64,000 nucleotides of DNA from assembly GCF_012070565.1 (NCBI RefSeq), contig NZ_JAAQRO010000040.1, positions 1 through 64,000 of the forward strand, in the 5' to 3' direction. This stretch comes from Anaerosporobacter faecicola (GTDB taxonomy: Bacteria; Bacillota; Clostridia; Lachnospirales; Lachnospiraceae). Shown piece by piece: positions 1 through 8,284 of the stretch. Positions within the stretch are counted from its first letter, which is position 1. Each line of letters opens with the position of its first letter. The translations under genes and the position numbers were made by a program. The notes under the pieces were generated by a model. It did no database searches and was not told where the DNA came from. It saw nothing but the letters and a program-made list of their open reading frames with translations.

Positions 1-1
1 T

Positions 2-124
2 AGTTACGAAGAATTGAAATCAGAAATAGAAAAATATATTATTTATTATAACGAGAAACGAATCAAAGAAAAACTAGGATGGCTTAGTCCTGTTCAATAT
101 AGAGTGAAACTACTCGCAGCATAA
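2..124 (+). pseudogene. IS3-family transposase (OrfB), C-terminal 40 codons, cut by window edge
   Basis: The frame from base 2 is open to a TAA at 122-124 and reads as the extreme C-terminus of an IS3/IS150-type DDE transposase. The diagnostic tail is YYNEKRIKEKLGWLSP followed by VQYR, matching the usual YNxxRxxxxLgxlSPxeYR ending of the rve domain. The catalytic DDE residues lie outside the window, so completeness cannot be judged. A hairpin and an inverted-repeat-like end follow immediately, which agrees with the right end of an insertion sequence. Family assignment is good; function is unknown because the upstream part is missing. Confidence 0.8.
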
Positions 125-128
125 AAAA

Positions 129-157
129 TGCGTAACAGACGTTAAATCTGTTACGCA
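129..157 (+). terminator. Hairpin after the IS transposase
   Basis: A perfect 10-bp inverted repeat, TGCGTAACAG and CTGTTACGCA, with a 9-nt loop begins five bases after the transposase stop. It lacks a long T-run, so it may be a stability hairpin or a weak terminator inside the IS end. Confidence 0.5.
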
Positions 158-161
158 ATAA

Positions 162-183
162 AAGTCTAACTTTTTGGGGTCAC
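162..183. mobile_element. Right end of the IS3-family element
   Basis: The stretch GTCTAACTTTTTGGGGTCAC resembles the terminal inverted repeat of IS3-group elements, which end in CA. The exact last base and the target duplication cannot be fixed because the left end is outside the window. Confidence 0.5.
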
Positions 184-245
184 ATCATAAGTAGTCATGA
201 AGATTTTTTTTTGTGTATATGATTTTGGCATTTACATCAAACCAT

Positions 246-566
246 TTATTCGTTTGTCTCTTCTTCAGAAGATGTTTGATCCGTATTGTTCTCTTCCGAT
301 TCTTCTTGTTCTTCGGATTCTGTCGTATGTTCTGTTGTATCCGATTCTTCTGGCATAGTAAGAGTTACATAACCTCTTTCGTCAGATGATTCTTCTTCCA
401 CATCCTCATCCGTATCATCTTCATCGATGTAATCAAAATCATCATCAAAATCATCGAAATCATCTGTAGTATCTTTGTTTACTACATTCTTCAAAAAGTA
501 AAAGACACCACCTGCTACTGCAGCAAGGGAAAGTGTACCAGCAATAAATTTACCAAATTTTTTCAT
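246..566 (-). CDS. Small membrane-anchored acidic protein
   Basis: I do not recognise a characterised family. The start is placed at the ATG ending at 566 because AAAGGA sits about 10 nt upstream; an upstream in-frame ATG at 602 has no ribosome binding site. The 106-residue product has one N-terminal hydrophobic segment (about residues 5-24, GTLSLAAVAGGVFYFL) preceded by lysines. The rest is a low-complexity chain very rich in Asp, Glu, Ser and Thr. The N-terminus resembles YtxH-like small membrane proteins, but only loosely. It is transcribed in the same direction as the lacI-type regulator upstream, separated by 172 bp that include a short hairpin. Confidence 0.6.
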   Translation of the reverse strand: MKKFGKFIAGTLSLAAVAGGVFYFLKNVVNKDTTDDFDDFDDDFDYIDEDDTDEDVEEESSDERGYVTLTMPEESDTTEHTTESEEQEESEENNTDQTSSEEETNE

Positions 567-646
567 GATACTGTCATCCTTTCTCACATAATAATATCCC
601 ATTCCCTTTCCAAGGACTGCGACTTTGGATAAGGCAAAAACGCCGT

Positions 647-666
647 GTGAAAGAGAACTCTTTCAC
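647..666. terminator. Short hairpin between regulator and acidic-protein gene
   Basis: GTGAAAGAG and CTCTTTCAC form a 9-bp inverted repeat. It lies downstream of the LacI-type gene on the minus strand and could end its transcript, but there is no adjacent T-run. Confidence 0.3.
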
Positions 667-738
667 AATAGTATGCCTCATTTTTCTATTATAATTCCAA
701 TTGATGAAAAAGAAAAGAGAATTATTATTAATAAACCC

Positions 739-1761
739 TTAATTATGGCAAGGATTACAGGTTTGTCGGATTGCTAGTTCCACATCTAAAGTGACAGTGG
801 TTCCTTTCATATGCTTACTATTCATTGCTTTTAAGAGCAACTGTACACAAGAATCTGCCTTTTGTTGTACATTCTGAGAGACGGAGGTTAGTTTTGGTGA
901 CACAAGATTACATAATTGTAAACCATCAAATCCAATCAAGGAGAGGTCGTTTGGAACAAAACAACCATTGCACTTAGCACCTTCCATTAACCCGATTGCC
1001 AAGATATCAGCGGTGGTGAAAATCGCGGTAATATCAAGCTTACGGTTTGCTATTTCTCGTCCCAGTACTAGACCATCTTCGTAGGAAGTGTTGGTACAGA
1101 TCAGATAATCTTCTTGATAAGGAAGATTGGCTTCCTTTAATGCTGCTAGATAGCCTTCAAAACGATGCGCGATAATCTTGTTTGTTTCTGAGTAAGGACC
1201 TGCAAATGCAATTTTTTTATGACCATTTTGAATAAAATGCTTAGTAGCGATGTACCCACCTTTGAAATCGTCAGTACCTACTACCAGTGCATTCTTATTG
1301 GATTCTGTATAACTGTCTACAAAAACAATGGGACATGGTGCGGTATCAAGAATATGATCAATTGCAGATTCCTCTTGATGGGTCAAAAAAATTGCTCCAT
1401 CTACATTCCAGTTTTTTAATATATCAGAAACATTATCTAATTGTAGAACAGAACGAATGATTGTAAAATAGCCATTCTTTCGTACTAGAGTTTCAATCTC
1501 TCCAAATAATTCGCTTAGATAGGGATTCGTGAAATAATTATATAAAGGATCCGAGTTGGAGAGAATGATAGCGATCAATTTGGAAGATTTTGAAGTTAAA
1601 CTACGAGCACTTAAGTTTGGTACATAATTATACTTCTTTACCAGATCATTGATCAACTGTATGGTAGTCTGCGATACTTTTTTATGGTTTCCATTAATGA
1701 CATTGGAAACGGTCATGACGCTAACGCCAGCTTCTGCGGCGATATCTTTGAGTGTTGCCAT
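739..1761 (-). CDS. LacI/GalR-family transcriptional regulator of the adjacent sugar operon
   Basis: The 340-residue protein has the complete LacI layout: a helix-turn-helix at residues 3-25 (TLKDIAAEAGVSVMTVSNV), the hinge helix region around residues 45-58 (YVPNLSARSLTSKSS), and a periplasmic-binding-protein-like effector domain to the end (IFTTADILAIGLMEGA, PNDLSLIGFDG). AGGAGG lies 10 nt before the ATG. It is divergent from the binding-protein/permease/glycosidase operon, and two matching palindromes lie in the 439-bp gap, one before each gene. By family precedent it would repress both until an oligosaccharide or its breakdown product binds. The true effector cannot be read from sequence. 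Confidence 0.9.
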   Translation of the reverse strand: MATLKDIAAEAGVSVMTVSNVINGNHKKVSQTTIQLINDLVKKYNYVPNLSARSLTSKSSKLIAIILSNSDPLYNYFTNPYLSELFGEIETLVRKNGYFTIIRSVLQLDNVSDILKNWNVDGAIFLTHQEESAIDHILDTAPCPIVFVDSYTESNKNALVVGTDDFKGGYIATKHFIQNGHKKIAFAGPYSETNKIIAHRFEGYLAALKEANLPYQEDYLICTNTSYEDGLVLGREIANRKLDITAIFTTADILAIGLMEGAKCNGCFVPNDLSLIGFDGLQLCNLVSPKLTSVSQNVQQKADSCVQLLLKAMNSKHMKGTTVTLDVELAIRQTCNPCHN

Positions 1762-1782
1762 CTTATCTATACCTCCTGGAAT

Positions 1783-1806
1783 GTTAGGTTTTACGTTAAA
1801 CCTAAC
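1783..1806. promoter_or_regulatory. Candidate LacI operator 1 (regulator side)
   Basis: A 24-bp palindrome centred between 1794 and 1795, with one mismatched pair, core GGTTTTACGTTAAACC. It lies 22 bp upstream of the regulator start, where binding would give autorepression. It shares the core ACGTTAAACC with the site before the transporter operon. Confidence 0.75.
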
Positions 1807-2098
1807 CTTGTCTATTGGGACAATATATTTAGAAAAAAAGGAAATAAGTCCTTTGATTGTAGTTCAACCTTATGCTGATTACTAAAGTAGAGTGTTTTTG
1901 CTGCTTTTGGAAAAAGACTCTATTACTATAGTACAAAATTAGAGAGAAAAAGTAAATACATCTTTCTAGAAAACCGTAAAAATTCAAGGAGCTAAAGAGG
2001 ATTATAAATCAAATGATTCATATGTAAAAATTAGCAGGTTCATATTGTGCAAGGTGTACAAAAAAACAAAATAATGGAAAAATAATTCAACAATATGC

Positions 2099-2130
2099 TT
2101 GACATTAGCAAAAAAAGGAGATATTATAAT
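2099..2130 (+). promoter_or_regulatory. Promoter of the sugar transporter operon
   Basis: TTGACA at 2099-2104 is followed 17 bp later by TATTAT (2122-2127), which overlaps a perfect TATAAT at 2125-2130. The operator at 2133-2150 begins directly after the -10 box, so a bound repressor would block the start site. Confidence 0.75.
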
Positions 2131-2132
2131 GG

Positions 2133-2150
2133 TAGTTTAACGTTAAACCA
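2133..2150. promoter_or_regulatory. Candidate LacI operator 2 (transporter side)
   Basis: An 18-bp palindrome with one mismatch and a perfect 14-bp core GTTTAACGTTAAAC, overlapping the expected transcription start. It matches operator 1 in the ACGTTAAAC core. Confidence 0.8.
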
Positions 2151-2200
2151 TTTGGAATCGTAGGTCAAACACATTTGATATGGATTAAGGAGGATTCGAT

Positions 2201-3979
2201 ATGAGAAGAAATCTCGGGGGAAAACTAACTGCAACGTTTTTAGCAGTGTGTATGGTAGCTACAATGTTAGGGGGCTGCTCAAAAAATGAAAAGAACAATA
2301 CAGTTAGCACAGAAAAACAGGAATCTACAGAAAATGATAGTAAGACAACAGAAGAAACAACAGGTGATTCTACTGAAGATGCATGGAAATTAGCAAAAAC
2401 TACACCAGATGCACCATATCCTGAAACTGTGGAGTACACAGTTGGAGCAACGGTAACAACAAGTATCAAATTCCCAGAAGGGTCGAATGATACAACAACC
2501 GATAATGGATATACACGTCTTTACAAAGAGAAGATCAACATTCAGAACACAAATAAATTTGAAGCAACGGATGGAGAAGATTACAAACAAAAGGTATCTA
2601 TGGCAATTACCACTGGGGATCTGCCAGATATCATGAAAGTCGATGATTATGCTACGTTCAAAGAATTAGTTGAGAATGACCTTATAGAAGATTTAACAGA
2701 AGCCTATAACAATTGTGCAAGTGATTTAATGAAAGAAATCTACGAAAGCAATGATAATAAAGCTCTTGATATGGCTACGGTAGATGGAAAATTATATGCA
2801 ATCCCAACAACAACAATCTCTGGAGGACCAGAATTGCTATGGTTACGTGGAGACTGGATGGATAAATTGGGGCTTGCTGAACCAAAGACAATTGATGATA
2901 TAACGAATATTTTAAAAGAATTTGTAGCAAAAGATCCAGGTGGTAACGGAGCAGGGAAGACAGTAGGCCTTGCTGTTATGCCATCATGGAATGGTAATTT
3001 TATGTATAGCAGCTATGCTGGAGCATATCAGGTTAATAATATCTTTACCATGAATGGAGCATATCCGAAACAATGGATTAAAGGTGCTGATGGTAGTGCC
3101 GTATATGGTTCTGTACAACCGGAGATGAAACAAGGATTAGAGGTACTTGCAAACTGGTATAAAGATGGTTTGATCGATCAACAGATGGCAGTACGTACAG
3201 AAGATGACTTAAAAGCATTAATCGGTAATGGACAATGTGGAGCATTCTTCTCTGGTTGGTGGGCACCATACCATACAGTAGCCTCCTATACTTTGAACCC
3301 AGATGCTGAATGGAGAGCATATGCAGTTCCTACAGGAAGTGATGGAAAGGTTAATGCTTATACGAACAATCCAAACCAAAACTATTTTGTAGTAAGAAAA
3401 GGTTTTGAGTATCCAGAGTTATTGATCAAAGGAAAGAACGTTTCTTTAGCATATAACCAAAGTTCAGAAGCATTTTCAGATACAAGTGAAACTGTAAAAT
3501 ACTACTGCGATACTGTAACTGGACAATATGGATTAGACCCATTGGGTGGTTTCGATTACTATAATGCTGCACAGTTGGCTTACCAACATATCACAGAAGC
3601 ATTGGATGGAAAACGTGATGAACATGATATGTCCATGTATGAAAATTCATTATATGAATCATGTAAGAGATACAAGGATGCAGTAGATAGTGGTCAAGAA
3701 CCAACAACAGATGACTGGTTAAATTATCAATGCCGTGTTGTTGGAAGTGGTGTATTAAATGATACAGTGATGAATCTAGTGGATCCTGTTTTCTTTGATC
3801 AGACTGATACGATGAGGATGAAATGGGCAACGTTAGTTAAGATGGAAGAAGAAGCAATTATGCAAATTGTAACAAATCAAAAAGAGATTAGTTACTTTGA
3901 TAAATTTGTAGAAGAATGGAAGGCAGCAGGTGGAGATCAGATTACGAAAGAAGTTAATGAAGCAATTGCTAATAAATAG
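2201..3979 (+). CDS. Extracellular solute-binding lipoprotein of a sugar ABC transporter (LplA/YtcQ type)
   Basis: The 592-residue protein starts with a lipoprotein signal peptide ending in the lipobox LGGC (Cys at residue 26), followed by a low-complexity Ser/Thr/Glu linker to about residue 65. The remainder is a family 1 extracellular solute-binding domain of the long LplA/YtcQ type, with segments such as GDLPDIMKVDDYATFKELVE and LYAIPTTTISGGPELLWLRG. AAGGAGG precedes the ATG. It is first in an operon with two permeases and two glycosidases, which points to an oligosaccharide ligand, probably an alpha-glucan fragment. A 9-bp hairpin follows the gene, a usual way to keep binding-protein mRNA in excess over permease mRNA. 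Confidence 0.9.
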   Translation: MRRNLGGKLTATFLAVCMVATMLGGCSKNEKNNTVSTEKQESTENDSKTTEETTGDSTEDAWKLAKTTPDAPYPETVEYTVGATVTTSIKFPEGSNDTTTDNGYTRLYKEKINIQNTNKFEATDGEDYKQKVSMAITTGDLPDIMKVDDYATFKELVENDLIEDLTEAYNNCASDLMKEIYESNDNKALDMATVDGKLYAIPTTTISGGPELLWLRGDWMDKLGLAEPKTIDDITNILKEFVAKDPGGNGAGKTVGLAVMPSWNGNFMYSSYAGAYQVNNIFTMNGAYPKQWIKGADGSAVYGSVQPEMKQGLEVLANWYKDGLIDQQMAVRTEDDLKALIGNGQCGAFFSGWWAPYHTVASYTLNPDAEWRAYAVPTGSDGKVNAYTNNPNQNYFVVRKGFEYPELLIKGKNVSLAYNQSSEAFSDTSETVKYYCDTVTGQYGLDPLGGFDYYNAAQLAYQHITEALDGKRDEHDMSMYENSLYESCKRYKDAVDSGQEPTTDDWLNYQCRVVGSGVLNDTVMNLVDPVFFDQTDTMRMKWATLVKMEEEAIMQIVTNQKEISYFDKFVEEWKAAGGDQITKEVNEAIANK

Positions 3980-4008
3980 ACATTAAACAGACGAATTTGA
4001 TTATCTTG

Positions 4009-4042
4009 GAGGCTGTTGCGATATAGGATCGTGAACAGCCTC
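4009..4042 (+). terminator. Intercistronic hairpin after the binding-protein gene
   Basis: GAGGCTGTT and AACAGCCTC pair around an inner CGAT/ATCG stem. There is no T-run, so partial termination or 3'-end protection of the binding-protein mRNA is more likely than full termination. Confidence 0.6.
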
Positions 4043-4095
4043 TATCCATTCAATTTCATTCTTATTGCATAACGAAAGGAAATGGAGGAATCGTA

Positions 4096-4986
4096 TTGAA
4101 ACATTTAAAACGTGAGCTGAGTTATCATATCATGCTTTTACCAGGGATGATCATCCTTGCTATCTTTACCTTTGTCCCACTATTTGGCTTAGCGATGGCA
4201 TTTCAGCATTACATACCAGCAAAAGGAATTAGTGGGTCCGATTGGACTGGATTAGAGAACTTTAAATTTTTATTTGTATTACCAGATAGTAAGCAGATTT
4301 TGATCAACACATTGATCATTGCACTTGGCAAGATGATCCTAGCGATTGTCATACCAGTTTGTTTTGCCTTATTATTAAATGAAATCCGTATTAAGTGGTT
4401 TAAGAAAACAGTACAGACGGTGGTATATCTACCTCACTTTTTATCATGGGTTATCCTTGCATCGGTTTTACAGTACATATTTGGATTTGATGGTCCAATC
4501 AATGCAATCATATCAAATTTAGGTGGAGAGCCAATCATGTTTATGGCAAGTAACAAATGGTTTCGTCCGTTAATGATCATTTCAGAGTCATGGAAAGAGT
4601 TTGGATACGGTTCAATCATCTATTTAGCGGCGCTAACATCCATTGATCCTGGTCTATATGAAGCAGCAGCAATTGACGGTGCAGGAAGATGGAAGCAGTT
4701 ATTACATGTAACGTTACCTGGAATATTACCTATGATCATTTTAATGACGACAATGAGTTTACCGAACATTCTAAATGCAGGTTTTGATCAAATCTACAAT
4801 ATGTATAATCCACTGGTATATGAAACTGGAGATATCTTGGATACCTTTGTATATCGTGTTGGTATTGTGGAACGGCAGTATAGCCTTGCAACAGCAGTTG
4901 GCTTGATCAAATCCGTAGTCGGTATGGTCTTAATCTTATCAGCCAACAAATTAGCAGGTAAATTAACAGATCGTAAGATGTTCTAG
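4096..4986 (+). CDS. Sugar ABC transporter permease (LplB type)
   Basis: This 296-residue inner-membrane protein starts at a TTG with GGAGG 8 nt upstream. It has about six hydrophobic segments and the EAA loop of binding-protein-dependent permeases around residue 190 (YEAAAIDGAGRWKQLLHVTLPG), which docks onto the ATPase. It closely fits the LplB/YteP group that pairs with long lipoprotein binding proteins. No ATPase gene is present in the operon, so a shared MsmX-type ATPase encoded elsewhere is expected; this is inferred from the absence here and from known practice in Firmicutes. Confidence 0.92.
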   Translation: MKHLKRELSYHIMLLPGMIILAIFTFVPLFGLAMAFQHYIPAKGISGSDWTGLENFKFLFVLPDSKQILINTLIIALGKMILAIVIPVCFALLLNEIRIKWFKKTVQTVVYLPHFLSWVILASVLQYIFGFDGPINAIISNLGGEPIMFMASNKWFRPLMIISESWKEFGYGSIIYLAALTSIDPGLYEAAAIDGAGRWKQLLHVTLPGILPMIILMTTMSLPNILNAGFDQIYNMYNPLVYETGDILDTFVYRVGIVERQYSLATAVGLIKSVVGMVLILSANKLAGKLTDRKMF

Positions 4987-4997
4987 GAGGAAAGAGT

Positions 4998-5873
4998 ATG
5001 CATAAAAAAATAAAAATATCGGATGTCGTTATATTTTTAGTAGTATTGCTGCTGGGATTGTCTTGTTTGCTACCTTTGCTCAATGTTTTAGCAATATCCT
5101 TCAGTGATAGTGCTTCTGCGACAGCCAATCGTGTTAAATTTTGGCCGGTGAATTTTAATCTGAACGCATATAAGAAGATATTGAATGATCAACAATTTTG
5201 GAGATCTTTCGTAATTTCTATAGTAAGAGTTGTTTTAGGAACCGCTGTGAATATGTTACTAACAATTTTAATGGCATATCCATTATCAAAAAGCAAGCGA
5301 GATTTTCGTGCACAGGGAATCTATATGAAATTGGCAATCTTTGCAATGCTTTTCCCAGCAGGAATGATACCGTTATTTATGGTAGTAAAACAAGTACATC
5401 TGATGGATACCATCTGGTCATTGATTATTCCAACAGCTGTACCAATAGGAAATGTAATTTTGTTAATGAACTTTTTCAGAGCAGTACCAAAGTCTTTGGA
5501 AGAAGCAGCGGAAATCGATGGAGCAACACCATTTAAGATCCTATGGAAGATAATGCTACCAATGTCGTTACCTTGTCTTGCCACCCTGGCTTTATTCTGT
5601 ATTGTAGGGCATTGGAATGATTATTTTACAGCAATTTTGTATATTAATCGTACGGTGAACTATCCACTACAAACCTATATCAGACAGGTTACCGCATCCT
5701 TTGATATGTCAAAAATCAATAACATTGAATTATTAAGGCAATATCTTCAGGTTTCATCTAGAAACTTAAATTGTGCTAAGATCGTTGTCTCTGTAATTCC
5801 ATTATTGATCTTATATCCATCTCTTCAAAGGTATTTTGTATCCGGTATTGTTATGGGTGCAGTGAAAGAATAG
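4998..5873 (+). CDS. Sugar ABC transporter permease (LplC/YtcP type)
   Basis: The 291-residue second permease starts 11 bp after the first, with AGGAGG overlapping the intergenic space. It has about six membrane segments and the EAA loop (LEEAAEIDGATPFKILWKIM) near residue 175. C-terminal residues fit the YtcP/LplC group (RYFVSGIVMGAVKE is the typical end). Together with the preceding permease it forms the heterodimeric channel for the substrate delivered by the upstream lipoprotein. Confidence 0.92.
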   Translation: MHKKIKISDVVIFLVVLLLGLSCLLPLLNVLAISFSDSASATANRVKFWPVNFNLNAYKKILNDQQFWRSFVISIVRVVLGTAVNMLLTILMAYPLSKSKRDFRAQGIYMKLAIFAMLFPAGMIPLFMVVKQVHLMDTIWSLIIPTAVPIGNVILLMNFFRAVPKSLEEAAEIDGATPFKILWKIMLPMSLPCLATLALFCIVGHWNDYFTAILYINRTVNYPLQTYIRQVTASFDMSKINNIELLRQYLQVSSRNLNCAKIVVSVIPLLILYPSLQRYFVSGIVMGAVKE

Positions 5874-5903
5874 GAATGTCATAGGAAAAGGAAAGTGTGA
5901 AAG

Positions 5904-8258
5904 ATGATGAGACAACAAGTAGAAATACGGAAGCAACAAGTTATAGGAGACTCTTATCGAATTACCATGTTAACGCCACGACTGCTTCGATTAGAGTACC
6001 AAAGTGAAAGTAGGTTTCGAGATGAGCCAACGCAGATCGTTTTGAATCGGGAATTCCCATCCTGTGAATTTCGTTGTATAGAAACAGAAGAACAACTTGA
6101 AATCATTACCGAATGTATTCATGTGACTTATGATAAAAAAATGTTTAGTAACCAGGGATTAAAGATTCAAGTAAGAGGTAATTTAACTATTTATCACAGT
6201 ACATGGAATTACGGGGATCCCATTCAAGATCTAAAGGGTACAGCAAGGACGCTAGACTTGTCTGACGGTGAGGTACCACTGGATCAAGGAATACTTTCTT
6301 GGAACGGGTTTACGGTATTAGATGATAGTCGTTCCTTTAATGTGACCGAGGAGGGAACCATTACTTCCCCAATGGATGAGTATAAAGATCTCTATTTCTT
6401 TGGATATGGAAGAGCATATCTGGATGCTTTAAGAGATTATTACAAATTAACAGGAAATACACCACTATTACCTAGATATGCATTAGGAAACTGGTGGAGC
6501 AGATTCTATCAATATACGCAGGAATCATATATGGAATTGATACAGACCTTTCAGAAGAAGGAGGTCCCACTTGCCATTGCAGTAATCGATATGGATTGGC
6601 ATTTGGTTAATATTGATCCTAAATACGGAAGCGGATGGACAGGGTATACATGGAATGATGCGTTATTCCCTGATCACAAAGCATTTCTACAATGGCTCCA
6701 TGAACAAAACCTTCATGTAACACTCAATGAACATCCTGCAGAAGGAATACGGGGACATGAGGTAATGTACAAGGAGATGGCGCAGGCACTGGGGAGGGAT
6801 ACCAGTCATGAAGATCCGATAGCCTTTGATATTACCGATCCAGAATTTGTGAAAGCGTATTTTACCTATATTCATCATCGCTATGAAGAAGAAGGTGTGG
6901 ATTTCTGGTGGTTAGATTGGCAACAAGGTTGCAATTCGAAAATCCCTGGACTAGATCCGTTATGGTTACTAAATTACTATCATTTTAAAGACAATTCTAG
7001 GAACAAGAAACGTGGTATGATTCTTTCAAGATATGCAGGACCTGGAAGTCATCGTTATCCAATCGGTTTCTCAGGTGATACGGTAATGTCTTGGAAGTCA
7101 CTTGCATTTCAGCCATATTTCACTGCCAATGCATCAAATATTGGATATTCTTGGTGGAGTCACGATATCGGAGGCCACATGCTAGGTATTCGATGCGAGG
7201 AATTAGCGGTTCGTTGGCTACAGTTTGGTGTTTTTTCACCAATCATGCGTCTGCATAGTTCAAGCAGTCCGTTTAATCGGAAGGAACCTTGGTCATATCA
7301 GAAGATGACAGAGGAGATTATGATTTCCTACATGCAACTTCGTCATCGCTTACTTCCTTATCTCTACACGATGAATGAACGATGTCACAGCCAAGGGGAA
7401 CCACTTATACAGCCAATGTATTATCAGCATGCGGAGTGTGAACAGGCGTATTATGTACCAAATCAATACTATTTTGGTTCACAGTTAATCGTACATCCAA
7501 TCACTACAAGAGCAGATACAACCACACTACTAGGAAGTAGTATGGTATGGCTTCCAGAAGGTCTCTTTATTGATGTGATGACAGGAATGCTTTATCGTGG
7601 GGGAAGAAGTATACAAATGTATCGCCCAATCCATCAACTTCCTGTTCTTGCAAAGGCAGGCGCCATTGTGCCAATGGCAGTGTTAGAAGGAAAGGACACC
7701 ATATCCAATCCAAAGAAGATGGATCTCTATATCTACGCGGGAGAAGATGGATTGTTTACTCTATATGAAGACGATGGAGAGACGTATGAGTATGAGCAGG
7801 GGGCTTATGCGAAAACAACCATTGTATTCTGTGCGAAGAAAGGGACAATCGAGATCAAACCAGTAGAGGGAGATACAAGTTGTATTCCAAAGGAGAGAGA
7901 ATATCGGCTTCATTTGGTTGGATTTGCAGGAATTACTAGTATAAGCAGTCGTTCCAATGATACAGAACAGATTACGTATCATAAGGAACGAGGAGAATAT
8001 GAAACAGGGTTTTATCAGGTTACAGCAACACAAGGTGCGGTATTCCAAATCCAAGGAACCGTACAAGTAGGTGACAACTCTATAAAGGAACGGATATTCC
8101 AATTATTAGATCGTGCGGAGATGGAAACACTGACCAAAGAACGAATCTATGATGAAATTAAAAAAGATCAATCCCCATATGTATTGACCAATCTCATGAA
8201 ACTTGATCTGGAGAAAGACCTTTTTCAAGCAATTAGCGAGATTGTATTGGCATATTAG
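5904..8258 (+). CDS. Glycoside hydrolase family 31 (alpha-glucosidase type)
   Basis: The 784-residue protein has the GH31 layout: an N-terminal beta-sandwich, a (beta/alpha)8 barrel from about residue 190, and C-terminal beta-domains. The likely nucleophile is Asp338 in DFWWLDWQQG and the likely acid/base Asp392 in GFSGDTVMSW. There is no signal peptide, so it should act in the cytoplasm on imported oligosaccharides. The nucleophile motif carries WQQG rather than the WxDMNE found in classic alpha-glucosidases, which suggests a less characterised GH31 subgroup, so substrate should be stated only as alpha-glycoside. About 70 residues after the C-terminal sandwich look helical and are not typical. 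It starts 30 bp after the permease gene. Confidence 0.88.
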   Translation: MMRQQVEIRKQQVIGDSYRITMLTPRLLRLEYQSESRFRDEPTQIVLNREFPSCEFRCIETEEQLEIITECIHVTYDKKMFSNQGLKIQVRGNLTIYHSTWNYGDPIQDLKGTARTLDLSDGEVPLDQGILSWNGFTVLDDSRSFNVTEEGTITSPMDEYKDLYFFGYGRAYLDALRDYYKLTGNTPLLPRYALGNWWSRFYQYTQESYMELIQTFQKKEVPLAIAVIDMDWHLVNIDPKYGSGWTGYTWNDALFPDHKAFLQWLHEQNLHVTLNEHPAEGIRGHEVMYKEMAQALGRDTSHEDPIAFDITDPEFVKAYFTYIHHRYEEEGVDFWWLDWQQGCNSKIPGLDPLWLLNYYHFKDNSRNKKRGMILSRYAGPGSHRYPIGFSGDTVMSWKSLAFQPYFTANASNIGYSWWSHDIGGHMLGIRCEELAVRWLQFGVFSPIMRLHSSSSPFNRKEPWSYQKMTEEIMISYMQLRHRLLPYLYTMNERCHSQGEPLIQPMYYQHAECEQAYYVPNQYYFGSQLIVHPITTRADTTTLLGSSMVWLPEGLFIDVMTGMLYRGGRSIQMYRPIHQLPVLAKAGAIVPMAVLEGKDTISNPKKMDLYIYAGEDGLFTLYEDDGETYEYEQGAYAKTTIVFCAKKGTIEIKPVEGDTSCIPKEREYRLHLVGFAGITSISSRSNDTEQITYHKERGEYETGFYQVTATQGAVFQIQGTVQVGDNSIKERIFQLLDRAEMETLTKERIYDEIKKDQSPYVLTNLMKLDLEKDLFQAISEIVLAY

Positions 8259-8284
8259 GTGTGGTTGGAAGAAAGGATGGACAG

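Larger units (their letters stand above)
1762..2200. promoter_or_regulatory. Divergent control region between lacI-type gene and transporter operon
   Basis: This 439-bp gap holds two operator-like palindromes (1783-1806 and 2133-2150) and a good promoter for the rightward operon. The middle part (about 1850-2090) is AT-rich without a recognisable gene or RNA. Confidence 0.7.
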
